A stretch of DNA of 38,676 bases from Alphaproteobacteria bacterium (GTDB lineage Bacteria; Pseudomonadota; Alphaproteobacteria; SHVP01), in assembly GCA_947473325.1 (NCBI GenBank), contig CANJEJ010000009.1, positions 1 to 38,676 on the forward strand. The letters are read 5' to 3'. Position 1 is the first letter of the stretch. The number at the start of each line of letters is the position of its first letter. The notes beneath the pieces are model-generated. The model worked only from the letters and a program-made list of their open reading frames with translations. It searched no databases and was not told the DNA's origin. Shown here in pieces: positions 32,078 through 38,676 of the stretch. A program made the translations under genes and the position numbers.

Positions 32078-32078
32078 C

Positions 32079-33509
32079 TCAGGATTCCTTTTCGATGCGG
32101 GCGCGCATCGCCGTGACGGCGGCGCGCACGCGCTCGGGCGCGGTCCCGCCTTCGCTCGACCGCCGCGTCACCGCCTGTTCGACAGTAACGAAGGTGAGCA
32201 GGTCGGCGGTGATGCGCGGCTCGATCTTCTGCAGCTCGGCGAGCGGCAGGTCCTTCAACTCGCAGTTCTTCTCTTCGGCCAAGCGCACCGCCTTGCCGGT
32301 GATCTCATGGGCGTGGCGGAACGCGATGCCCAGCGCCTGCACCAGCCAGTCGGCCAGGTCGGTGGCGGTGGTGAAGCCGGCCGACGCCGCCTTGCGCATG
32401 GCTTCTGCGTTCACCTTCATGTCGCCGATCATGCCGGCGGTGGCGACGAGGCCGAGATGCAGCGTTTCCGCGGCGTCGAAGACCGGCTCCTTGTCTTCCT
32501 GCATGTCCTTGGAATAGGTGAGCGGCAGCCCCTTCAGCGCGATGAGCAGCGTCGTCAGGTCGCCGATCATGCGGCCGGTCTTGCCACGCACCAATTCGGC
32601 CGCATCTGGGTTGCGCTTCTGCGGCATCATCGACGAACCGGTGGAAAAGGCGTCCGACAGGCCGACAAAGCCGAACTGCGGGTTCATCCACAGCGTGATC
32701 TCCTCGGCCAGCCGCGACAGGTGCACGGCGCAGATCGCGCCTGCGCTCAGGAATTCGAGCGCGAAGTCGCGGTCCGACACGGCGTCGAGCGAATTCGCCA
32801 TCGGCCGGTCGAAGCCCAGCGCCTTCGCCGTCGCCTGGCGGTCGATGGGATAGGTGGTGCCGGCCAGCGCTCCGGCGCCCAGGGGGTTCTCGTTCATGCG
32901 GGCGCGGGCATCGCGGAAGCGGCCGAAGTCGCGGTCGAGCATCTCGGCATAGGCGAGCAGGTGATGGCCGAAGGTGACCGGCTGGGCCGCCTGCAGATGG
33001 GTGTAGCCCGGCATCACCGTGCCGGCATGGGCCCCGGCCTTGTCGACCAGCGCGCGCTGCAGCTTGCGGATCTCGCCCATCAGCGCGTCCGTGGTGTCGC
33101 GCACCCACAGGCGGAAGTCGGTCGCCACCTGGTCGTTGCGCGAGCGCGCGGTGTGCAGCCGCCCGGCGGGCTCGCCGATCAGCGCCTTCAGCCGCGCTTC
33201 CACGTTCATGTGGATGTCTTCGAGCACGGCATCGAAGGTGAAGCTGCCGGCGGCGATTTCTCCCTCGACCAGATCGAGGCCGCGCAGGATTTCCGCGCCG
33301 TCCTGCGCCGGGATGATCCCCTGCGCCACCAGCATGCGGCAATGCGCTCGCGAGCCGGCGATGTCCTGCCGCCACAGCTTCTGGTCGAAGCCGATCGAGG
33401 CGTTGATCGCCTGCATGATCGCCGAGGGCCCGGCGGCAAATCGCCCGCCCCACATGCTGTTGGAGCCACCATCATTGCCTGGGGCCGGCTTCTTGGGTGT
33501 GTTGCTCAT
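32079..33509 (-). CDS. argH: Argininosuccinate lyase
   Basis: The 476-residue lyase splits argininosuccinate to arginine and fumarate. The family signature [10 protein letters not shown] is at 291-300 and contains the catalytic Ser. [13 protein letters not shown] (119-131), the catalytic His region [16 protein letters not shown] (168-183) and [13 protein letters not shown] are typical. A short Pro/Asn-rich N-terminal extension (about 17 residues) precedes the usual MWGGRF start. It is the first gene of its operon; the spacer upstream holds the terminator of the hbd operon, so argH needs its own promoter within about 75 bases. Confidence 0.97.
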   Translation of the reverse strand: MSNTPKKPAPGNDGGSNSMWGGRFAAGPSAIMQAINASIGFDQKLWRQDIAGSRAHCRMLVAQGIIPAQDGAEILRGLDLVEGEIAAGSFTFDAVLEDIHMNVEARLKALIGEPAGRLHTARSRNDQVATDFRLWVRDTTDALMGEIRKLQRALVDKAGAHAGTVMPGYTHLQAAQPVTFGHHLLAYAEMLDRDFGRFRDARARMNENPLGAGALAGTTYPIDRQATAKALGFDRPMANSLDAVSDRDFALEFLSAGAICAVHLSRLAEEITLWMNPQFGFVGLSDAFSTGSSMMPQKRNPDAAELVRGKTGRMIGDLTTLLIALKGLPLTYSKDMQEDKEPVFDAAETLHLGLVATAGMIGDMKVNAEAMRKAASAGFTTATDLADWLVQALGIAFRHAHEITGKAVRLAEEKNCELKDLPLAELQKIEPRITADLLTFVTVEQAVTRRSSEGGTAPERVRAAVTAMRARIEKES

Positions 33510-33521
33510 GGCCTCGACAAG

Positions 33522-33550
33522 AAAAAGCCCGCGCCGGGGTCGGCGCGGGC
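33522..33550 (-). terminator. Rho-independent terminator of the etfB-etfA-hbd operon
   Basis: Read on the minus strand, GCCCGCGCC, a 6-base loop and GGCGCGGGC form a 9-bp GC stem (plus 33527-33550), followed by TTTTT (33522-33526). It sits 34 bases after the hbd stop and just upstream of argH. Confidence 0.9.
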
Positions 33551-33583
33551 GATCATCTTACAGATCGGTGTGTCGCGGCGCGA

Positions 33584-34498
33584 CTAGCGCGTGGGAATGG
33601 GCTTAGGCCCCGAATAGTCGTAGAAGCCGCGGCCCGATTTCTTGCCGAGCCAGCCGGCCTCGACATATTTCACCAGGAGCGGGCAGGGGCGGTATTTCGA
33701 GTCCGACAGGCCGTCATGCAGCACCTGCATGATCGACAGGCAGGTGTCTAGGCCGATGAAATCGGCCAGTTCCAGCGGGCCCATCGGGTGGTGGGCGCCG
33801 AGCCGCATGGAGGTGTCGATGGCCTCGACCGACCCCACGCCTTCATACAGCGTGTAGATCGCTTCGTTGATCATCGGCAGCAGGATGCGGTTGACGATGA
33901 AGGCGGGAAAGTCTTCCGACACCGCTGGGGTCTTGCCAAGGTCGATGGCAAGGTCGCGTACGGTGCTGAATGTGTCCGGTTCGGTCGCGATGCCGCGGAT
34001 CAGCTCGACGAGCTCCATCAACGGCACGGGGTTCATGAAGTGCATGCCCATGAACTTGCCGGGCCGGTCGGTGGTGGAGGCAAGGCGCGTGATCGAGATC
34101 GACGAGGTGTTCGTCGCGATGATCGCGTCCTTCTTCAGCACCTGGCACAGGTCGGCGAATATCTTGCGCTTCAGCTCTTCCTTCTCGGTTGCCGCCTCGA
34201 TGGCGAGGTCGACATCCTTGATGCCTTCGAGCGTCGAGGACTTGCCGATGCGCTTGAGGGCGGCGTCCTTCTGGTCCTCGGTGATGCGGCCGCGCCCGAC
34301 CTGACGGCTGAGGTTGCGGTCGATATGCTCGACGGCCTTGTCCAGCGCCGCGGGCGACACATCGACCATCGTCACCTGGAAGCCGGCGAGCGCCGCCGTG
34401 TGCGCGATGCCGCTGCCCATCTGACCGGCGCCAATGACGCCGATCGTCTTGATGCGGGTGCGGTGGGCCGTGGGCACGGCGTGGACGGGCGCGTTCAT
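33584..34498 (-). CDS. 3-hydroxybutyryl-CoA dehydrogenase
   Basis: The 304-residue protein of the 3-hydroxyacyl-CoA dehydrogenase family oxidises (S)-3-hydroxybutyryl-CoA to acetoacetyl-CoA with NAD. The Rossmann motif is [13 protein letters not shown] (20-32), TNTSSISI is at 129-136, and the catalytic His153 lies in HFMNPVP with a partner Glu in [27 protein letters not shown] is typical of the short (HbdA/PaaH) form. It follows etfA by 4 bases and ends at an intrinsic terminator. With electron transfer flavoprotein it fits short-chain acyl-CoA oxidation, opposite in direction to PhaB chemistry. Confidence 0.93.
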   Translation of the reverse strand: MNAPVHAVPTAHRTRIKTIGVIGAGQMGSGIAHTAALAGFQVTMVDVSPAALDKAVEHIDRNLSRQVGRGRITEDQKDAALKRIGKSSTLEGIKDVDLAIEAATEKEELKRKIFADLCQVLKKDAIIATNTSSISITRLASTTDRPGKFMGMHFMNPVPLMELVELIRGIATEPDTFSTVRDLAIDLGKTPAVSEDFPAFIVNRILLPMINEAIYTLYEGVGSVEAIDTSMRLGAHHPMGPLELADFIGLDTCLSIMQVLHDGLSDSKYRPCPLLVKYVEAGWLGKKSGRGFYDYSGPKPIPTR

Positions 34499-34502
34499 GG
34501 GG

Positions 34503-35450
34503 TTACCCTTTGATCTTGCGGATTTCGGCCTCGAGTTCCGGCACGACCTTGAACAGGTCGCCCACCAGGCCGTAGTCGGCGACCTGGAAGATCGGCGCCT
34601 CTTCGTCCTTGTTCACCGCCACGATGACCTTGCTGTCCTTCATGCCGGCGAGATGCTGGATAGCGCCCGAGATGCCGATCGCGAGATAGAGGTCGGGGGC
34701 GACGATCTTGCCGGTCTGGCCGACCTGGTAGTCGTTGGGCACGAAGCCCGAATCGACCGCCGCGCGGCTCGCGCCGACGGCGGCGCCCAGAGCGTCGGCC
34801 AGTGGTTCGAGGTAGGTCTTGAAGTTCTCGCCGTTCTGCATGCCGCGGCCGCCCGACACCACGATCTTGGCGCCGGCGAGTTCAGGCCGCTCCGACTTGC
34901 TCAGCTCCTGGCTGACGAACTTCGACAGACCCGGATCATCGCTCGCCGCCACAGTCTCGATGGCTGCCGAACCGCCGGTCGCTTCCGCCGCCGGGAAGGC
35001 CGTGGTGCGTACTGTGATGACCTTCAGCTTGTCCGACGACTGCACGGTCGCCATGGCATTGCCGGCATAGATCGGCCGCACGAAGGTGTCGCCCGAGACG
35101 ACGCCGACGATGTCGGAAATCTGCGCGACGTCGAGTAGCGCCGCGGCGCGCGGCAGGATGTTCTTGCCGATGCTGGTCGAGGCCGTCAGCACTGCAGCGT
35201 ATTTCGGGGCAAGCGCGACGACCACGGGGGCCACAATTTCGGCGAGCGGCGCCTTGTAGCGCGCGTCGTCGACGAGCAGCACCTTGGATACGCCCTTCAC
35301 CTTGGCGGCCGCTTCGGCCACGGCCTTGCAGCCGGACCCGACGACGAGGACGTGGACGTCCCCGTCGATCTTCTGGGCGGCGCTGATGGCGTTGAGCGTC
35401 GCCGCCTTGAGGGACGCGTTGTCATGTTCTGCGAGAACGAGAGCGGTCAT
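34503..35450 (-). CDS. etfA: Electron transfer flavoprotein subunit alpha
   Basis: The 315-residue FAD-binding alpha subunit accepts electrons from acyl-CoA and other dehydrogenases and passes them to ETF:quinone oxidoreductase. The C-terminal FAD domain has [33 protein letters not shown] and [20 protein letters not shown], the ETF-alpha signature. Length is the usual 310-320. Its ATG lies one base after the etfB TGA (TGATATG), so the pair is tightly coupled. Confidence 0.96.
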   Translation of the reverse strand: MTALVLAEHDNASLKAATLNAISAAQKIDGDVHVLVVGSGCKAVAEAAAKVKGVSKVLLVDDARYKAPLAEIVAPVVVALAPKYAAVLTASTSIGKNILPRAAALLDVAQISDIVGVVSGDTFVRPIYAGNAMATVQSSDKLKVITVRTTAFPAAEATGGSAAIETVAASDDPGLSKFVSQELSKSERPELAGAKIVVSGGRGMQNGENFKTYLEPLADALGAAVGASRAAVDSGFVPNDYQVGQTGKIVAPDLYLAIGISGAIQHLAGMKDSKVIVAVNKDEEAPIFQVADYGLVGDLFKVVPELEAEIRKIKG

Positions 35451-35451
35451 A

Positions 35452-36201
35452 TCAGATCACCCGAGCTTCGTTGTGGAGCTTCTCAACGAGCTCCTGAACG
35501 GTCTTCACCTTGATGCCGGACTTGCGCTTCGCCGGCTCTTCCACCTTCAGCGTCTTCAGGCGGGGCGTCACGTCCACGCCCAGCGCTTCCGGGGTCTTTT
35601 CGTCGATCGGCTTCTTCTTAGCCTTCATGATGTTCGGCAGCGAGGCGTAGCGCGGCTCGTTCAGGCGCAGGTCGGTGCTGACGATGACCGGCATCTTCAG
35701 TGCCAGCGTCTCGAGGCCGCCGTCGATTTCGCGCGTCACGTTCAGTGTGCCGCCATCGATGGCGAGCTTCGAGGCGAAGGTGCCCTGGGCCCAGCCGAGC
35801 AGGCCGGCCAGCATCTGGGCAGTCTGGTTGCTGTCGTCGTCGATCGCCTGCTTGCCCAGGATCACGAGATCGGGCTTTTCCGCATCGATCACGGCCTTGA
35901 ACAGCTTGGCGACGGCGAGCGGCTGCAGTTCCGCGTCGGTCTTCACGTGGATGCCGCGGTCGGCGCCCATGGCCAGCGCGGTGCGGATGGTTTCCTGGCA
36001 CTGGGCCGGTCCCATCGAAACCGCAATGATCTCGGTCGCCTTGCCCGCTTCCTTGAGGCGCACGGCCTCTTCGGTGGCAATTTCGTCGAACGGGTTCATC
36101 GACATTTTGACGTTGGCGAGTTCAACGCCGGAATTGTCCGCCTTGACGCGAATCTTGACGTTGTAGTCAACGACGCGTTTGACCGCGACGAGCACCTTCA
36201 T
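35452..36201 (-). CDS. etfB: Electron transfer flavoprotein subunit beta
   Basis: The 249-residue AMP-binding beta subunit starts [20 protein letters not shown] at 36201 with GGAGAGG about 9 bases upstream; the in-frame codon at 36225 is rejected. [37 protein letters not shown] and the ETF-beta signature around [31 protein letters not shown] are present (read as separate blocks). It is the first gene of etfB-etfA-hbd. A candidate PhaR operator overlaps its predicted -10 element about 90 bases upstream. Confidence 0.96.
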   Translation of the reverse strand: MKVLVAVKRVVDYNVKIRVKADNSGVELANVKMSMNPFDEIATEEAVRLKEAGKATEIIAVSMGPAQCQETIRTALAMGADRGIHVKTDAELQPLAVAKLFKAVIDAEKPDLVILGKQAIDDDSNQTAQMLAGLLGWAQGTFASKLAIDGGTLNVTREIDGGLETLALKMPVIVSTDLRLNEPRYASLPNIMKAKKKPIDEKTPEALGVDVTPRLKTLKVEEPAKRKSGIKVKTVQELVEKLHNEARVI

Positions 36202-36288
36202 GGCCGTCAGACCTCTCCAAATCACCGCACGGTTGCGAGTGGGGTTTTCATGCCGGCCTAGGGTTCACCGGCAGAAATCCGAACATAC

Positions 36289-36302
36289 TGCAGTGCAACA
36301 TT
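36289..36302. promoter_or_regulatory. Candidate PhaR operator in the etfB promoter
   Basis: TGCAGTGCAACATT (36289-36302) contains the palindrome TGCAGTGCA and differs by one base from the element upstream of phaA (7856-7869). On the minus strand a -35 TTGACT (plus 36321-36326), 16 bases and a weak -10 TAAATG (plus 36299-36304) make a candidate etfB promoter whose -10 the element overlaps, as a repressor site would. Confidence 0.5.
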
Positions 36303-36335
36303 TACATGGTGCACACGCTAAGTCAACGAAGGTGA

Positions 36336-36368
36336 CCGTCCTGTGACGGCCCCAAATTGCCCTTGGGG
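36336..36368 (-). terminator. Tandem small hairpins downstream of the cobalamin adenosyltransferase gene
   Basis: On the minus strand, CCCCAA/TTGGGG arms (plus 36350-36355 and 36363-36368) and CCGTC/GACGG arms (plus 36336-36340 and 36345-36349) follow the stop at 36398. Neither has a T tract. They may be a Rho-assisted end for the adenosyltransferase transcript upstream of the etfB promoter. Confidence 0.3.
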
Positions 36369-36397
36369 AAGGTTGAATTCCGGGACGGGTGCGCCGT

Positions 36398-36958
36398 TTA
36401 GCGGTTGGCGCCGGGGCGCCACAAAACGTCGCTCTTCCCCTGCTGATTCACATGCCGCGCCAGCACAAACAGGTGGTCGGACAGGCGATTGAGGTAGCGC
36501 AATGCCGCGCCGTTGACGGCCTCCTTCGTCGCCAGCCGCGTGCCCAGCCGCTCGGCGCGCCTGCACACGGTGCGGGCAAGGTGCAAATAGGCGGCGGCGG
36601 GCGAGCCGCCGGGCAGGACGAAGGAATTGAGTGGGGCCAGGCCAGCGTTCAGGGCGTCGATCTCGCGCTCCAGCCGGTCGACCTGAGTCTGCAGGATCCG
36701 CAGCGAGGCCTTGTCGCCCTCGCCCCCCGGCATGCCGATGTCGGCGCCTAGGTCGAACAGGTCGTCCTGGATGCGCGCCAGCATGGCGTCGGCCTCGCCG
36801 CTCGTGTGCAGGCGGACGATGCCCAGGCAGGCATTGACCTCGTCCACCGTGCCCATGGCGGCAACGCGCAGCGCATGTTTGGGCGTGCGCGAGCCATCGA
36901 CCAGCGAAGTCTCGCCCTTGTCGCCGCCGCGCGTGTAGATACGGGTGAGCTTGACCAT
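36398..36958 (-). CDS. Cob(I)yrinic acid a,c-diamide adenosyltransferase, PduO type
   Basis: The 186-residue helical-bundle enzyme transfers adenosyl from ATP to cob(I)alamin, giving adenosylcobalamin. The ATP-binding N-terminus is TRIYTRGGDKGETSL. MGTVDEVNACLGIVR, FDLGADIGMPG, FVLPGGSPAAAYLHLARTVCRRAER and NRLSDHLFVLAR are the PduO/MMAB family core. Its product is the cofactor of NrdJ, encoded about 13 kb away. Its ATG is one base after the TGA of the preceding twin-TM gene. No cobalamin riboswitch was recognised upstream. Confidence 0.94.
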   Translation of the reverse strand: MVKLTRIYTRGGDKGETSLVDGSRTPKHALRVAAMGTVDEVNACLGIVRLHTSGEADAMLARIQDDLFDLGADIGMPGGEGDKASLRILQTQVDRLEREIDALNAGLAPLNSFVLPGGSPAAAYLHLARTVCRRAERLGTRLATKEAVNGAALRYLNRLSDHLFVLARHVNQQGKSDVLWRPGANR

Positions 36959-36959
36959 G

Positions 36960-37160
36960 TCAGCTGCCGCCCCGGCGCACGAAGTAGCCGATGGCGAACA
37001 GGATGACGAGCGCCACCGCCGACAGGATGCGGCCGCGCATCAGCAGATTGCCGTATTTCCGGTTGAACTCGCCACCACGCACCATGCCGAGCACGCCGAC
37101 GAGCAGGAAGCCCGCGACCACGATCATGGCGATGAGGATCAGGACGTTCAGGACCTGCAT
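36960..37160 (-). CDS. Twin-transmembrane (HIG1-like) small protein
   Basis: This 66-residue protein has two hydrophobic helices (about 4-26 and 46-63) joined by a basic loop MVRGGEFNRKYGNLLMRGR. The RGGEFNxKYGNxLMRxR loop and double helix match small alphaproteobacterial twin-TM proteins related to the mitochondrial HIG1/Rcf1 domain, which associates with cytochrome oxidase. Function here is unproven. It is the first gene of a two-gene unit with the PduO-type adenosyltransferase, one base apart. I recall this pairing from other Alphaproteobacteria. Confidence 0.8.
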   Translation of the reverse strand: MQVLNVLILIAMIVVAGFLLVGVLGMVRGGEFNRKYGNLLMRGRILSAVALVILFAIGYFVRRGGS

Positions 37161-37392
37161 GCGGATTCCCTCGGCGGTGTGACGTACCCGCTGCTCTAGA
37201 CCATTCCTGCGCCCTGCGCATGTGACTCATGTACGCAACGCATGGACCGGGCGACGTATCGCCGTGGACGCTGCGGCGTGGCACGGGTAGATTGAATACA
37301 ATTCGCAGCCCTGAAAAGGGCAGGCCCTGTCGGTGTTCCCGGTTCGGGCCGGCCGCGCGCTGCGCCCCCTGATCCGAGCTCCCCTGGACCGA

Positions 37393-38607
37393 ATGCCCTG
37401 GCATCCTGCTTTTGTCGTCGTCTTCCTCACCGGCCTGGTGGCGTCGGGAAACCTGTCGACAAACATGTACGCGCCGTCGATGCCGGCGCTGGCCACCCAT
37501 TTCGGCACGACCATGGGCAGCGTTGAGCTGACGCTGTCGGCCTTCATGTTCGCCTATGCCTTCGCCCAGCTGGTGTGGGGGCCACTGTCGGACCGCTATG
37601 GCCGGCGGCCGATCCTGCTCGTGGGCCTCGTCGTGTATACGGCGGCGACGCTGCTCTGCGTCCTGTCGCCGTCAATCGAGTGGCTGATCGCCGGCCGTGC
37701 ACTGCAGGCGGTGGGCGCCTGTTCCGCCCCCATCGCCGCGCGGGCCATCATGCGCGACATCTACGACCGCGAGAAACTCGCCCAGATCATGGCCTATGTG
37801 GCGCTGGCCATGGGCCTCGCGCCTTCCTTTGCCCCGGTGCTCGGCGGCTTCCTTGAAATCTGGTTCGGCTGGCAGGCCTCTTTCTTCGTCGTCGCTGTCT
37901 TCACCGCGCTGATGCTGGTGTGGGCGCTGTTCATGCCGGAAACCAACAAGCACCGCGGCATGCAGACCAGCGCCGGCGCCATGGTGGGCTCGTTCGGCCG
38001 CCTGCTGCGCTCGCGCGAGGTGTGCCTCTACATCGCCGTCGGCTGCCTCACCTTCGGCGGCATGCAGTCCTTCCAGGCGCGCGCGCCCTTTGTGATGATC
38101 AACGAGCTCGGCATCGGGCCTGAGGAATTCGGCCTTTTCTCGGTGGCGCCGATCCTTTGCTATCTCCTTGGTTCCTTGATGGCCGGCCAGATTACGCCGC
38201 GCCTCGGGCTGGACCGCATGATCCCGCTTGGCATGGCGGGCATGATGGTGGGCGTCGTTGTGCTGGTCGGCACCTATGTCGCCTGGGGCGCCAGCGTATG
38301 GGCGATCATGACTTCGGTGTCGTTGCTCTGCATCGGCATGGCGCTGATGTTCCCGGCGTCGATGACCGGCGCCATCAGCGTGTTTCCCGCCATTGCCGGC
38401 GCCGGCGCCGCGCTCTATGGCTTCGTCCAGTTCGCCACGGCCTTCGTCACCGTCAGCGTGCTCGCCCTGTTTGCCGGCGGCACCGCTCCGATGGTCGTGA
38501 TGATGAGCCTGTGCACCACGCTTGCCGCGGCCTTCGCCGTGCTGCAGATGGTGCTGCGCCAGCGCAAGGCTGCCGCGGCCGCAACCCAGGCCGCACCGGC
38601 CGAGTAG
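37393..38607 (+). CDS. Bcr/CflA family multidrug MFS transporter
   Basis: The 404-residue protein has about 12 membrane helices. MFS motif A is WGPLSDRYGRRP between helices 2 and 3. LTGLVASGNLSTNMYAPSMPAL in helix 1 (D/N-M-Y-xPSMP) and RALQAVGACSAPIAARAIMRD are Bcr/CflA hallmarks. Family members export drugs such as bicyclomycin or chloramphenicol, sulfonamides or small peptides; the substrate is not predictable. The ATG at 37393 places the first helix a few residues from the start. A GTG at 37333 would add 20 residues with a basic, non-hydrophobic lead and is less likely. The 232-base spacer before it holds a 5-bp hairpin (37308-37321) and no clear promoter. Confidence 0.9.
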   Translation: MPWHPAFVVVFLTGLVASGNLSTNMYAPSMPALATHFGTTMGSVELTLSAFMFAYAFAQLVWGPLSDRYGRRPILLVGLVVYTAATLLCVLSPSIEWLIAGRALQAVGACSAPIAARAIMRDIYDREKLAQIMAYVALAMGLAPSFAPVLGGFLEIWFGWQASFFVVAVFTALMLVWALFMPETNKHRGMQTSAGAMVGSFGRLLRSREVCLYIAVGCLTFGGMQSFQARAPFVMINELGIGPEEFGLFSVAPILCYLLGSLMAGQITPRLGLDRMIPLGMAGMMVGVVVLVGTYVAWGASVWAIMTSVSLLCIGMALMFPASMTGAISVFPAIAGAGAALYGFVQFATAFVTVSVLALFAGGTAPMVVMMSLCTTLAAAFAVLQMVLRQRKAAAAATQAAPAE

Positions 38608-38676
38608 TCCCGGCGGCGGCAAGCAACGGCCGGGCCGGCGGCTGCTCATGATTCAGAGATGTCAGTGAACCAAGAA

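Noticed and set aside
31953-33587. 544-codon plus-strand frame
   Set aside because: Antisense of argH.
36202-36397. Small gene in the etfB upstream spacer
   Set aside because: No frame with a start, ribosome binding site and sensible composition; the spacer is better explained by promoter, operator and hairpins.
38608-38676. Start of another gene at the right edge
   Set aside because: The ATGs present lead to immediate stops; only GC-rich spacer is visible.

Overview
The window (about 38.7 kb, uniformly GC-rich) looks like an ordinary chromosomal segment of an alphaproteobacterium, most likely of the Rhodospirillales type. That placement is an inference from gene content: PhaR/PhaA/PhaB, MetX-MetW, a DUF4170 protein, a DUF2125 protein, a TIGR02302/DUF4175 membrane protein, an FtsEX cluster paired with an MJ0042-type zinc-ribbon protein, and argH-lipoprotein-lysA. 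No rRNA, tRNA, insertion sequence, phage or CRISPR array was seen. Coding density is high and no gene-free stretch exceeds 300 bases.

Layout. 1-2.8 kb: a TPP-dependent enzyme cut by the window edge, a DUF4170 protein, an inverted-repeat element, what looks like the leftover first codons of a gamma-glutamyltranspeptidase gene, and a DJ-1/PfpI protein. 2.9-5.65 kb: an unrecognised 157-residue protein, then a Tat-exported PhoX phosphatase behind a PHO-box-like site and ending in a strong intrinsic terminator. 5.7-11 kb: polyhydroxyalkanoate (PHA) block: phaR divergent from a short ORF plus a PhaC-like hydrolase, then phaA, phaB and an unusual DUF952-carbonic anhydrase fusion. 11-13 kb: three overlapping GST-like genes. 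13-15.6 kb: a methyltransferase, metW and metX. 15.7-18.6 kb: chorismate mutase, hisC and a tyrA-like dehydrogenase, divergent from metX. 18.6-23 kb: DUF2125 protein, ChaC-like cyclotransferase, NUDIX hydrolase and a B12-dependent ribonucleotide reductase (nrdJ). 23.2-26.8 kb: ftsE-ftsX-gmhB-ydcF-plsC operon. 26.9-28.1 kb: zinc-ribbon protein and hpt. 28.2-33.5 kb: argH-small lipoprotein-lysA-TIGR02302 operon. 33.5-36.2 kb: etfB-etfA-hbd operon with an intrinsic terminator. 36.4-37.2 kb: HIG1-like twin-TM protein and PduO-type cobalamin adenosyltransferase. 37.4-38.6 kb: a Bcr/CflA-type MFS exporter.

How it fits together. PhaA and PhaB make (R)-3-hydroxybutyryl-CoA from acetyl-CoA, the PhaC-like protein may polymerise it or act on related substrates, and PhaR is the regulator. 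The main non-obvious signal is a near-identical 14-base element with core TGCAGTGCA upstream of both phaA and the distant etfB-etfA-hbd operon; its heptamer CAGTGCA also lies just upstream of phaR. This suggests one PhaR regulon spanning PHA synthesis and 3-hydroxybutyryl-CoA/acyl-CoA oxidation. Other points worth checking are the DUF952-carbonic anhydrase fusion, the triple GST array in which the usual glutathione-contacting Glu/Asp-Ser pair reads Gly-Gly, the ggt remnant, the overlapping-frame start of the PhaC-like gene, and a perfect DnaA box upstream of nrdJ. I did not find a clearly new multi-gene defence or mobile system.
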